This document shows, piece after piece, positions 8,323 to 15,713 of a DNA stretch of 64,000 bases. Position numbers and translations under genes: made by a program. Origin of the DNA: Micromonospora vinacea (GTDB lineage Bacteria > Actinomycetota > Actinomycetes > Mycobacteriales > Micromonosporaceae); the NCBI RefSeq assembly GCF_015751785.1, contig NZ_JADOTY010000001.1, positions 2,666,001-2,730,000 of the forward strand, written 5' to 3'. Each line of letters begins with the position of its first letter. Within the stretch, counting starts at the first letter, position 1. The notes beneath the pieces were generated by a model. The model worked only from the letters and a program-made list of their open reading frames with translations. It did no database searches and was not told the DNA's origin.

Positions 8323-9285
8323 TCAGTTGGTCGGCCCGCCGGGAAGGGGCGGGGCGGTGGGAGCGGTGCGCGTCGAGTCGCCCTTGGTCTTGCCCTCGAA
8401 CTTCGTGTAACCGGCGGGCGGCGTCAGGTCGAAGTGGTTCAGGTTCTCGGCCGTGCGGGGCAGCCACTCGAAGGTGCTGACCTCTGCCTTGTCGGTCACC
8501 TTTCCGCTCTTGTCGGCGACCGTCTTGTACGGCAGGAACGAGGTCTCGTCCACCCAGAGCTCAGCGGTGTAGGTCGCCGTTCCCGGCTTCAACCGCAGGT
8601 GCACGGTGTCGTGCCCGTCCACCTTCTCCTGGCCCACGATCTCCAGGCTCCCCTTGGCGAGCCAGGCCCTGATGCTCGCCGGGTCGTTCGGAACGAAGAC
8701 CGTGCCGGTCGCGTCCTTCGCAGAACCGACGAACTCGAAGTACGTCCGCTCGGGGTGGCTGATCTGGGTACCGCGCTGTTTCCCGTCGGCGACGATCGTC
8801 ACCAGGGAGGAGTCCGGGCTGCCGTCGCCCCGGTAGATGTCGACCCGGGAGCGCCCGGTCTGCTTGTCCGTCCAGTAGTCGATCCGGCCGCCCGGGTAGG
8901 CGTCGCGGACCTTCACGACGTAGTCGTCCGCGTCGCCCAGCGCGGCTTGGGTCTGTGCGCTGACATAGGTGATGTCGCGCAACTGCCACTGGCGAGACGT
9001 GTCCGTCGAGCTGGCGGAGGCTCCGCCCGGTTGACCGGTGCCGCCGTCGACCGTGCTCAGCGCGACACCACCGGCGGTGAGACCCGCCAGGGCGAAAGCG
9101 GTCGCGGTCGCAATCGCTGGCCGGCGCAGAAACCAGCGCTTCGGGGCCGGGCGCCGGTAGACCGACCCGTTGAGGATCGCGTGCCGCATCCGGTCGGTGG
9201 CGTCCGCCGGAGCGCCGGTCAGGTCCTCGCGGAAGCCGACAAGCAGGTCGACGCCCGAATTGTCGGAGTCGGAATTGATGTTCAT
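8323..9285 (-). CDS. CU044_5270-like membrane protein, probable anti-sigma partner
   Basis: 320 residues. Residues ~1-50 are a cytoplasmic segment with Arg-rich YRRPAPKRWFLRR just before one membrane helix (AIATATAFALAGLTAGGVAL). The ~250-residue C-terminal part lies outside and has beta-rich stretches like lipoprotein-binding folds (DGHDTVHLRLKPG, AELWVDETSFLPYKTV). This architecture and position resemble the CU044_5270 family found next to SigE-type sigma factors. The ATG overlaps the sigma stop codon (ATGA), indicating coupled translation. A role in holding the sigma factor until an envelope signal arrives is inferred; no zinc-binding anti-sigma motif is seen. Confidence 0.8.
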   Translation of the reverse strand: MNINSDSDNSGVDLLVGFREDLTGAPADATDRMRHAILNGSVYRRPAPKRWFLRRPAIATATAFALAGLTAGGVALSTVDGGTGQPGGASASSTDTSRQWQLRDITYVSAQTQAALGDADDYVVKVRDAYPGGRIDYWTDKQTGRSRVDIYRGDGSPDSSLVTIVADGKQRGTQISHPERTYFEFVGSAKDATGTVFVPNDPASIRAWLAKGSLEIVGQEKVDGHDTVHLRLKPGTATYTAELWVDETSFLPYKTVADKSGKVTDKAEVSTFEWLPRTAENLNHFDLTPPAGYTKFEGKTKGDSTRTAPTAPPLPGGPTN

Positions 9286-9872
9286 GCGGTTCCCTCGTTC
9301 GCAGACGTGGACGGTGCGTAGTGAGCGGGCATCGCGAGGCGCAGGCGTGCCTTGGCCCGGTGGAGGCGGGACCGGACGGTGCCCGGTGCCAGGCCGAGCG
9401 CGGAGGCCAGCTCCGGATAGTCCAAGCCGGCCCAGACATGCAGCAGGAGCAGATCGCGTTGGTCGTGCGGCATCGCGGCGAGCGCGCCGGCCAATGTCTG
9501 CGTGGCGGCCTTGGCGTCGAGCCGTTCGTTGGCCCGGTCGGCGAAGTTGTGCTGACCGGAACCGCCGAGCGGGTCCGAACCCGATTTCTCCAGTGCTCGC
9601 AGCCACCGCACCTCGGCACGGTGGTAGTTGCGCAGCAGGTTGGTCAGGATGCCGAACAGCCACGGGCGCGCGTTGGCCACCGACGTGTCGTACCGGTCGC
9701 GTCGCGAGAACGCCACCAGGAACGTCTCGGCGACCAGATCCTCGGCGAGCTGTCGCCCGACCCGTCGGGCGCTGAAGTCGTACAGCCAACCGCCGTACCG
9801 CTCGTACAGCTCCCCGAACAGTTCAGGCGCCCCCGTTACCAACAGCGCGTCGGAGCGCTCGGTCACAGTCAT
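9282..9872 (-). CDS. ECF-type RNA polymerase sigma factor
   Basis: 196 residues. Region 2 includes LAEDLVAETFLVAFSRRDRYD and NARPWLFGILTNLLRN; region 4 includes MPHDQRDLLLLHVWAGLDYPELA and the helix-turn-helix GLAPGTVRSRLHRAKARLR. The ATG at 9872 gives a normal ECF length; upstream in-frame extension is Arg-rich and lacks motifs. It would direct RNA polymerase to a small regulon. The downstream gene overlaps by ATGA and encodes a single-pass membrane protein, the likely regulator. Confidence 0.9.
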   Translation of the reverse strand: MTVTERSDALLVTGAPELFGELYERYGGWLYDFSARRVGRQLAEDLVAETFLVAFSRRDRYDTSVANARPWLFGILTNLLRNYHRAEVRWLRALEKSGSDPLGGSGQHNFADRANERLDAKAATQTLAGALAAMPHDQRDLLLLHVWAGLDYPELASALGLAPGTVRSRLHRAKARLRLAMPAHYAPSTSANEGTA

Positions 9873-10084
9873 GTCCCGATGGCCCCCTGGTTCGACGGTG
9901 TGTTCATACCTGGTTCTTGTCTGGCGCCGACGCCAGGTTCCCGCCACCTCCGGCCCAAGGCCCACGCGAGCGCTACGTGTTGCGTGGCTACTGTCCGTTG
10001 GTCGCCACGTGCCGCAGTTGCAAAAAGCAGGTGCGACCGATCAGCGTTCACGCAGGTAGAGGCGTCCCTGCCCGGCACGTAAGG

Positions 10085-12151
10085 CTAGAGCAGGGTCATC
10101 TGCTCGGCGGTCGGCGCAGGAGGCGGCTCGGGCAGTTGGCGGTTGTCGCCCACCTCGGCGCGGTGCAGCCCGTGCCGGCGGGCCGCGATCCGCACCCGCG
10201 CGGTCAGCTCCCGCTGGTACGCCTGCGGCGCGTACGCGCCGGCCCGGTACAGCTCGCGGTAGCGGGGCACGAGGTGCGGGTGCTCACGGGCGAGCCACTG
10301 CGCGTACCACTCCCGGGCGCCGGGGCGCAGGTGCAGGGGCAGGGCGGTCACGCTGGTCGCTCCGGCGGCGGCGATCGCCGAGACGGTGGCCTCGATCGAC
10401 TCGTCGCTGTCGCTGAGGCCGGGCAGGATCGGGGCCATCAGCACGCCGACGGAGAAGCCGGCGTCGGCGAGTGCCCGGACGGCGTCGAGCCGGCGGCGTG
10501 GGTGCGGTGTGCCCGGTTCGACGGTGCGCCAGAGGTGCTCGTCGACGAACCCCACCGAGAACGAGATGCCCACCGTGGTCACCTCGGCGGCTTGGCGCAG
10601 CAGCGGCAGGTCGCGCAGGATCAGTGTGCCCTTGGTGAGGATCGAGAACGGGTTGGCGAAGTCTCGCAGGGCACCGATGATCTGCGGCATCAGCCGGTAA
10701 CGACCCTCGGCGCGCTGGTAGCAGTCCACGTTGGTCCCCATCGCCACGTGTGCGCCCCGCCAGCGCGGTGCGGCCAGCTCCCGCCGGACCAGCTCACCGG
10801 CGTTGACCTTGACGATCACCTTCCGGTCGAAGTCGGCGCCGGCATCGAGATCGAGGTAAGTGTGCGTGTTTCGGGCGAAGCAGTTGTGGCTGACCACTCC
10901 GTTGGCGATGAAGTCCCCGGTGCCAGTGGTGATGTCCCAGAGCGGCAACTCCAGCCCGAGTGCCTCGATGCCGACAACCTTGAGGGCGCCCTGATGCTTC
11001 AGTGCGCCACCCTCGATCGACCGCTTCCGGGTGATGGCAGGGTCGGTCAGGTGAAAGAACCGGAGCCGGGCGGCGAGGCCCCCGGTCAACCTGATCTCCC
11101 GCACACGGTTGGGTAGGCCGCGGTCTTCTCGCACGCAGGCGAAACCGAAATGGCGCAATGCTGCTGTCGTCTGGTCGAGGATGGCGTCGTCGCTGTTGCT
11201 GATGCGCAGAATGCCTCTGCTGCAACTGCCCTCCGCGTCGAAGATGCCGGCCAGGAAGCCAAGCCGCCAGTCGTCACTGGGCTCGACCGGCCAACGAACG
11301 AGTTCGGTGATCGCCAGGATGTCGCGCTGTTTAGAGGTTCGGATGGCGGCCACTGCACGTCGCGTGGGACTGGCCGGGGTGAAATCGAAACGCTGTGTCT
11401 TGATCTCTTCGAGGGCGAGGTACCGCTCACTGCGGCTCAATGCCTCGTCATCGGCCAACGCCAGCCGGAACCGGTGCACAGTCCCGTACGAGTACGAGAA
11501 CGTGCCCAGGTGCGCATCTCCACGGACCATGCCGCACAGGTAACCCCGGCGATAGTCGGGTGACTCCTTGGGCCCGGAGGCAAAACGACCGGTGCCGATC
11601 AGGCGGTTGTTGATGGTCAGGTAGGGGCGTCGGGCGTTGCCATGCATGGCCCCGGTGACGTACTTCCAGCCACGTTCAGAGAGGAACCGGTGGTCGCCGC
11701 TGGCGATGAGTGTCGTGCCGTCCTCCAGTGTGACCCGGTAGGCCGGCTTCACCGTGGACCACTTGTCGAGGACGGTGGTGGTCACGTATCGGCGGTAGGC
11801 GCCCCGTCGCTCGGTCCCGTAGATGCGGTCGCCCGGCTCCAGTTCGCTGATCGGCTTCGTGCGACCGTCCGCCATCAGGATCGGGGTGTCGGCGCCCAGG
11901 CAGTAAACACAGGCATGAGAGCAGCCCCTGTACGGGTTGATCGTCCACTCGAACGGGACGCGGGACTGCCCGGGCACCCGGTTGAGGATGGACTTGGCCT
12001 GCACCTCGTAGAAGGTCATCCCGGCGAACTCGGGGGTGTCGAAGGTGCGGGCGACGGCGCCGGGCAGCGCCAGCGGCAGGGGTGGCGTCGCTGGCGCTGC
12101 CCGCTCGGGGTCTCCCTCAACCGGGGGAGCGGTGAGGTTGTCCCAGCGCAT
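10085..12151 (-). CDS. Rv2578c-family radical SAM protein with an in-frame intein
   Basis: The 688-residue precursor starts at ATG 12151. Residues 1-83 and 424-688 are the extein, which spliced would give a 348-residue protein. After splicing the sequence reads YRGCSHACVYCFARNTH: a CxxxCxxC motif that binds the 4Fe-4S cluster for S-adenosylmethionine cleavage. GTNVDCYQRAEG and the C-terminal part resemble Rv2578c-like proteins, which are related to spore photoproduct lyases; the reaction is unknown. The intein (residues 84-423) lies exactly between the second and third cluster cysteines. Without splicing the protein could not form its cluster. Confidence 0.9.
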   Translation of the reverse strand: MRWDNLTAPPVEGDPERAAPATPPLPLALPGAVARTFDTPEFAGMTFYEVQAKSILNRVPGQSRVPFEWTINPYRGCSHACVYCLGADTPILMADGRTKPISELEPGDRIYGTERRGAYRRYVTTTVLDKWSTVKPAYRVTLEDGTTLIASGDHRFLSERGWKYVTGAMHGNARRPYLTINNRLIGTGRFASGPKESPDYRRGYLCGMVRGDAHLGTFSYSYGTVHRFRLALADDEALSRSERYLALEEIKTQRFDFTPASPTRRAVAAIRTSKQRDILAITELVRWPVEPSDDWRLGFLAGIFDAEGSCSRGILRISNSDDAILDQTTAALRHFGFACVREDRGLPNRVREIRLTGGLAARLRFFHLTDPAITRKRSIEGGALKHQGALKVVGIEALGLELPLWDITTGTGDFIANGVVSHNCFARNTHTYLDLDAGADFDRKVIVKVNAGELVRRELAAPRWRGAHVAMGTNVDCYQRAEGRYRLMPQIIGALRDFANPFSILTKGTLILRDLPLLRQAAEVTTVGISFSVGFVDEHLWRTVEPGTPHPRRRLDAVRALADAGFSVGVLMAPILPGLSDSDESIEATVSAIAAAGATSVTALPLHLRPGAREWYAQWLAREHPHLVPRYRELYRAGAYAPQAYQRELTARVRIAARRHGLHRAEVGDNRQLPEPPPAPTAEQMTLL
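10883..11902 (-). other. Intein with LAGLIDADG homing endonuclease
   Basis: 340 residues, 84-423 of the precursor. It begins with Cys (CLGADTPILMADG, splicing block A), has a block B-like ASGDHRF, and ends in WDITTGTGDFIANGVVSHN, giving the penultimate His and terminal Asn of block G; the next residue is Cys+1. The endonuclease domain has both helices of a LAGLIDADG enzyme: YLCGMVRGDAHLG and LGFLAGIFDAEGS, with the metal-binding Asp of each. All splicing and cleavage residues are intact, so the element looks active. Its codons are visibly less GC-rich than the extein's, consistent with later arrival. Confidence 0.92.
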
Positions 12152-12244
12152 GGCCACTATTCGAACACGTGTACGAGGCGAGCGCAAGTGACCCGCCGTA
12201 CACCGGTGGGCGTCCGGGTGGTCGGAGAGGGGAGGATGGACACC

Positions 12245-12664
12245 ATGGAGACGTCGACCTTCGTCTACGACGGGGACTGCGCGTTCTGCACGACCTGTGC
12301 GGAGTTCATCGAGCGCCGCATCCCCACCGCCGCGCGGGTGGTGCCCTGGCAGTTCGCCGACCTGGACGCGCTCGGCCTCACAGTGGCCGAGTGCGAGGAG
12401 GCAGTGCAGTGGGTCGGCGCGGACGGCTCGCGCGCCGCGGGTCCGGACGCCATCGCGAAGCTGCTCACCGCGAGTGGTCCGCTCTGGCGGGTGGCCGGCG
12501 CTGGTCTGCGGTTCCCGCCGGCGCGCGCCGCAGCCTGGCCGTTGTACCGCTGGGTGGCGCGCAACCGGCACCGACTTCCCGGTGGTACGGCGGCCTGTTC
12601 CCTGCCGCAGGAGGCCCGGGAGCGGCTCTACGGCCCGACTGGTCGCCCGACCACCGGCGCCTGA
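12245..12664 (+). CDS. DCC-family thiol-disulfide oxidoreductase
   Basis: 139 residues from ATG 12245 (GGAGG nine bases upstream; an ATG at 12236 would add three residues). The motif DGDCAFCTTCAEF near the N-terminus is the family's DxxCxxC signature, and the C-terminal WPLYRWVARNRHRLPGG is typical. Family knowledge: DCC proteins are small, thioredoxin-like proteins predicted to catalyse thiol-disulfide exchange, often encoded beside HTTM/gamma-carboxylase-like membrane proteins. Here the HTTM gene is convergent, and the two coding regions overlap by 37 bases at their 3' ends. Substrate unknown. Confidence 0.9.
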   Translation: METSTFVYDGDCAFCTTCAEFIERRIPTAARVVPWQFADLDALGLTVAECEEAVQWVGADGSRAAGPDAIAKLLTASGPLWRVAGAGLRFPPARAAAWPLYRWVARNRHRLPGGTAACSLPQEARERLYGPTGRPTTGA

Positions 12665-13584
12665 TCGTCCAGCGCTCGCTCCGCACGGGCTCCCACGGTG
12701 TCCTGGCCGGGCGGCACCGTGTCGGCGTCCGTCGGAGGGACGTCGGTCGCCGCCTCGGAAGGGCCACGCCCGATCAGCCGGCGGGCCCAGACCAGCGGGC
12801 GCACCCGTTCCAGCGGTAGGAAGCTGGTCATCGCGGCCAGGTGCGGCGCGAACGAGATCGTGATGGTCGCGATGGTGACCGCGTGGAACGAGTAGAAGAA
12901 GCCGACCATGGCGAGTCGCCAGCGGGGTGGCAGCAGGAAGACCACCGGGCTCAGCAGCTCGAACGCCACGATGCCGAACTGGGCGACGATCAGCAGGTGC
13001 GGCACCTGGGCGATCAGGTCCGCCAGGTCGGTGCCGCGTCGGATGATCGCGCGGGCCAGAACCGAGCCGGTCAGCCAGTCCAGACCGCCGAAGCGCAGCT
13101 TGGCGAAGGCGGCCAGGAAGTACGTGCAGATCACCGCGATCTGGGTGACGCGGAGCGCCCAACCGCCGGCCTCGGTGCGGGTGGTGTCGCCGTGTCGGGC
13201 GCGACCGGCGGTGGGCAGCACTGCCAGCGCGACGAGCAGCCCGAACCGGTCGTGGTCGACCTTCCCGTAGCTCATCGCGATGATCATCCACTCCAGGTAC
13301 AGCGCGCACACCGCCCAGCCGAGCACCCGGGGCGCCCGTCCGGTGGCGGCGAGGAGAGCGAGCAGCAGCAACGCCCAGAAGATCACCGTCACCAGTGTCT
13401 CGGTCGGCGTCGGCAGTGGGAGCAGGCGGCCGATCAGGAGCGGCTGGTACAGGTCGCCGGGCACGCTGACCCGGGTGCGTACCCAGGGGGTGAAGATCAC
13501 CAGGTCGGCGGCGACGAACAGGTAGATCAGGGTGCGGAAAGCGGCCACCCGGCCCCGGGGGACGGCCTCGGTCAGCCAGCTCAT
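12628..13584 (-). CDS. HTTM-domain membrane protein
   Basis: 318 residues with about eight membrane helices, including FRTLIYLFVAADLVIF, WALLLLALLAATG and MVGFFYSFHAVTIATITI. The order and spacing fit HTTM proteins (horizontally transferred transmembrane domain), relatives of vitamin K-dependent gamma-carboxylase membrane domains. No carboxylase active-site motif is recognised. The C-terminal ~45 residues are polar and acidic. Its start overlaps the stop of the upstream small membrane-anchored protein (ATGA, 13581-13584), so they form an operon. Probable role in membrane redox or lipid chemistry is inferred from family context. Confidence 0.82.
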   Translation of the reverse strand: MSWLTEAVPRGRVAAFRTLIYLFVAADLVIFTPWVRTRVSVPGDLYQPLLIGRLLPLPTPTETLVTVIFWALLLLALLAATGRAPRVLGWAVCALYLEWMIIAMSYGKVDHDRFGLLVALAVLPTAGRARHGDTTRTEAGGWALRVTQIAVICTYFLAAFAKLRFGGLDWLTGSVLARAIIRRGTDLADLIAQVPHLLIVAQFGIVAFELLSPVVFLLPPRWRLAMVGFFYSFHAVTIATITISFAPHLAAMTSFLPLERVRPLVWARRLIGRGPSEAATDVPPTDADTVPPGQDTVGARAERALDDQAPVVGRPVGP

Positions 13585-14021
13585 CGGGGGGCCTGCCAGC
13601 GGACGACGGTCTGGTCGGTGTGTTGGCCGGTCGGTCGGCCGGCGCGGATGCCGTGCCAGCGGATGACGATGCGGACCTCGACCAGCGCGGGGGCGTCCGG
13701 GTGGCGTTCGGCGTACGCGTCGGCGACCTCGGTGAGCAGCGTCGGGTCGGCGGCGTACCGGGCCTGCTGACCCTCGATCTCGGCGCGGCGGATGCCTGTC
13801 GCGTTCTGGTCGAGGTCGATCACCGCCCCGGAGCTGTTCACTCCCTCGACGCGGGTGTCGGGTGCGGGTGCGTTCGGCGGGTTGGACGTGGAGTACATCC
13901 GGAACGGGCCGAACGGGAAGTCGTCGTCGCTGCCCCAGAAGGTGCCGACGACGAGCAGGACGAGACCGAGTGCGGTCGCGCCCAGCCGGGTCACGCGCCC
14001 GCGGGTGGTCAGGTTCTCCAT
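13581..14021 (-). CDS. Small membrane-anchored extracytoplasmic protein
   Basis: 146 residues. One N-terminal membrane helix (LGATALGLVLLVVGTFWG) is followed by a polar, probably extracytoplasmic domain with FPFGPFRMYST and a C-terminal VEVRIVIRWHGIRAGRP. I recognise no named family. It overlaps the HTTM gene by ATGA and so is translated with it; a role as a partner of that membrane protein is inferred. ATG at 14021. Confidence 0.78.
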   Translation of the reverse strand: MENLTTRGRVTRLGATALGLVLLVVGTFWGSDDDFPFGPFRMYSTSNPPNAPAPDTRVEGVNSSGAVIDLDQNATGIRRAEIEGQQARYAADPTLLTEVADAYAERHPDAPALVEVRIVIRWHGIRAGRPTGQHTDQTVVRWQAPR

Positions 14022-14126
14022 CGGGTCGTGACGATACGGGATGTACCGGCTGCGCCGGGTCCCTCCGACGGGCAGTTCGGCCTGACCGGGCAGGTGATCA
14101 TGCGAGGGCTGGTGGGGGTACGACGA

Positions 14127-14153
14127 AGGCCGGGCCCGTACCGGGCCCGGCCT
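14127..14153 (-). terminator. GC-rich hairpin downstream of trxA
   Basis: AGGCCGGGCCCG (14127-14138), loop TAC and CGGGCCCGGCCT (14142-14153) make a perfect 12-bp stem, 23 bases past the thioredoxin stop (14176) on the minus strand. No T-run. Confidence 0.65.
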
Positions 14154-14175
14154 CGCGTGTCGTCGTGTCGACGAC

Positions 14176-14538
14176 TCAGTGGTTGTGCTCGGCCAACTGC
14201 TTGCGGACGTCGTCCATGTCCAGCGCCTCGACCTGCTCGATCAGGTTCTCCAGCGCGGACTCGGGAAGGGCGCCCGGCTGGGCGAAGACGATGACGCCGT
14301 CACGGATCGCCATGATCGTCGGGATCGAGCGAATGTCGAACTTGGCGCCCAGCTCCTGCTGAGCCTCCGTGTCGACCTTGCCGAAGACGATGTTCTGGTG
14401 CTTCTCCGAGGAGCGCTCGTAGACCGGGGCGAACCGCTTGCACGGACCACACCAGTCGGCCCAGAAGTCGACCAGGACGATGCCGTCGTTGCCGGTCACC
14501 TCGTCGAAGTTCGCCGAGGTCAGCTCAACGGTTGCCAT
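14176..14538 (-). CDS. trxA: Thioredoxin
   Basis: 120 residues, a single thioredoxin fold. The redox motif WCGPC (within DFWADWCGPCKRF) and the cis-Pro motif RSIPTIMAI are both present. It reduces disulfides in cytosolic proteins with thioredoxin reductase. ATG at 14538 follows GGAGAG. It has its own promoter region: TAGATAAACC lies close upstream on the minus strand. Its proximity to the DCC/HTTM genes is noteworthy but they are separated by a hairpin, so co-transcription is not shown. Confidence 0.95.
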   Translation of the reverse strand: MATVELTSANFDEVTGNDGIVLVDFWADWCGPCKRFAPVYERSSEKHQNIVFGKVDTEAQQELGAKFDIRSIPTIMAIRDGVIVFAQPGALPESALENLIEQVEALDMDDVRKQLAEHNH

Positions 14539-14689
14539 TGCACTCTCCGATCACCGCGGTTTATCTACGTCCCGTAGAACCAGGGCTGACCGTATCGAAT
14601 TCCCGGGCGGGGGGGCACGAAACGTGCTCGGGGCTGCCGAGGGGCTCTGCGGGTCATCGACACACGTCTGTTCACACCCCACCTGCGGA

Positions 14690-14714
14690 ACGCAAGTGCA
14701 CGACGCACTTGCGT
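14690..14714. promoter_or_regulatory. Operator-like palindrome
   Basis: ACGCAAGTGC (14690-14699), ACGAC, GCACTTGCGT (14705-14714): a perfect 10-bp inverted repeat with a five-base centre, bracketed by a direct repeat ACCTGCGG (14681-14688 and 14716-14723). The size fits a dimeric regulator; no regulator gene is adjacent. Confidence 0.4.
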
Positions 14715-14887
14715 GACCTGCGGTAATGGGAGCGTTTCCAGGGAGATCCACCCGATTGAGCACTACGAATCGGTAACTTGGGCATTGACAAGGAGGTATC
14801 CGGCCTGCAGAGATCGCTGATCAACCTCCGGCTCGTCACGGACAGTAGTGTTACAAAAAGATAAATGTGACCGCGATCTCTGTTGAA

Positions 14888-14903
14888 CCTACGCAGGCGT
14901 AGG
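14888..14903. promoter_or_regulatory. Operator-like palindrome CCTACGCAGGCGTAGG
   Basis: A 16-base palindrome, CCTACGC, AG, GCGTAGG, seven bases past an AT-rich inverted repeat (14808-14882). The same half-site CTACG/CGTAG recurs as CTACGTCCCGTAG at 14565-14577 upstream of trxA. The bound factor is unknown. Confidence 0.4.
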
Positions 14904-15086
14904 GCAGAATTCCTCACATCAGAGCGTGGGCGGCGGGTGCCGGGGAGGGCCCCGCCGCTCATTGCGTCTCCCCTCGTGCGAGTGACCGGTGTGACATTTC
15001 CGCCGCCGTCGCGCCCCGCCGGTCGCCTTAACCATCGGTAAGGCATGCTGTGCCGAACTCCATCGCCGCCCGTCGAAGGGACCAGC

Positions 15087-15602
15087 ATGCAGTTCGGTCG
15101 CTACTACGAGGAGTTCGAGGTCGGCGCGGTCTACCGGCACTGGCCGGGCAAGACCGTCACCGAGTACGACGACCACCTCTTCTGCCTGCTCACCATGAAC
15201 CACCACCCGCTGCACATGGACGCGCACTACGCCGCCACGGCCAGCCAGTTCAAGCGCAACGTCGTGGTCGGCAACTACATCTACTCGCTGCTGCTCGGCA
15301 TGTCGGTGCCCGACGTGAGTGGAAAGGCGATCGCCAACCTGGAGGTCGAGTCGCTGCGGCACGTCGCGCCGACCTTCCACGGCGACACCATCTACGGCGA
15401 GACGACAGTGCTGGACAAGCGTGAGTCCGGCTCGAAGCCCGACCGGGGCGTGGTCTCCGTGGAGACTCGCGGCTACAACCAGGACGGCACGATGGTCTGC
15501 GTCTTCCGGCGCAAGGTCATGGTCCCCAAACGGGAGTACGCGGCCGCCGCGGTGCCCGACGGGGTGGACCCGGAGCGGCCCAGCTTCCCCGAGCCGCGCT
15601 GA
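15087..15602 (+). CDS. MaoC-family hydratase (possible mesaconyl-CoA hydratase)
   Basis: 171 residues from ATG 15087 (GAAGGG six bases upstream; in-frame codons from 15045 lack a site). A single hot-dog fold of MaoC type: YDDHLFCLLTMNHHPLHMDAHYAA contains the catalytic Asp/His pattern of R-specific hydratases, followed by FHGDTIYGETTVLDKR. The short, single-domain size and HHPLHMD motif are like the actinobacterial mesaconyl-CoA hydratases that work with methylsuccinyl-CoA dehydrogenase and malyl-CoA lyase, candidates for which lie at 6391 and 3036. Substrate is inferred from context. Confidence 0.83.
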   Translation: MQFGRYYEEFEVGAVYRHWPGKTVTEYDDHLFCLLTMNHHPLHMDAHYAATASQFKRNVVVGNYIYSLLLGMSVPDVSGKAIANLEVESLRHVAPTFHGDTIYGETTVLDKRESGSKPDRGVVSVETRGYNQDGTMVCVFRRKVMVPKREYAAAAVPDGVDPERPSFPEPR

Positions 15603-15713
15603 CCGTCGCGGCGGGCTCGACCGTCGACGAACACAGGCTCCTTCCCGCCGCGGGTCTGCGGGGGAAGGGGCCCTGTGCCCGTCTCGGGGCATATGCTGAC
15701 GCCGGAGGTTCCG

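Larger units (their letters stand above)
14539..15086. other. 548-base gene-free region with several palindromes and an AT-rich core
   Basis: I find no convincing gene. The region carries: CTACGTCCCGTAG at 14565-14577 in the trxA promoter; a 10-bp inverted repeat at 14690-14714; a TTGACA-like box at 14785-14790; a 10-bp inverted repeat CAGAGATCGC/GCGATCTCTG (14808-14817 and 14873-14882) flanking an AT-rich patch (ACAAAAAGATAAATGTGACC); and a palindrome at 14888-14903. A smaller TTA/TAA-bearing inverted repeat (15026-15045) lies close to the MaoC start. It is the least GC-rich non-coding stretch of the window and looks regulatory. Confidence 0.6.

Noticed and set aside
12152..13309. Upstream 386-codon extension of the radical SAM frame
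   Set aside because: It is antisense to the DCC gene and in a shifted frame within the HTTM gene; MRWDNLTAPP at 12151 is the family-like start.
14785..14813. TTGACA box as promoter of the MaoC gene
   Set aside because: The base 17 after it is not a -10-like sequence and the gene lies about 300 bases away.
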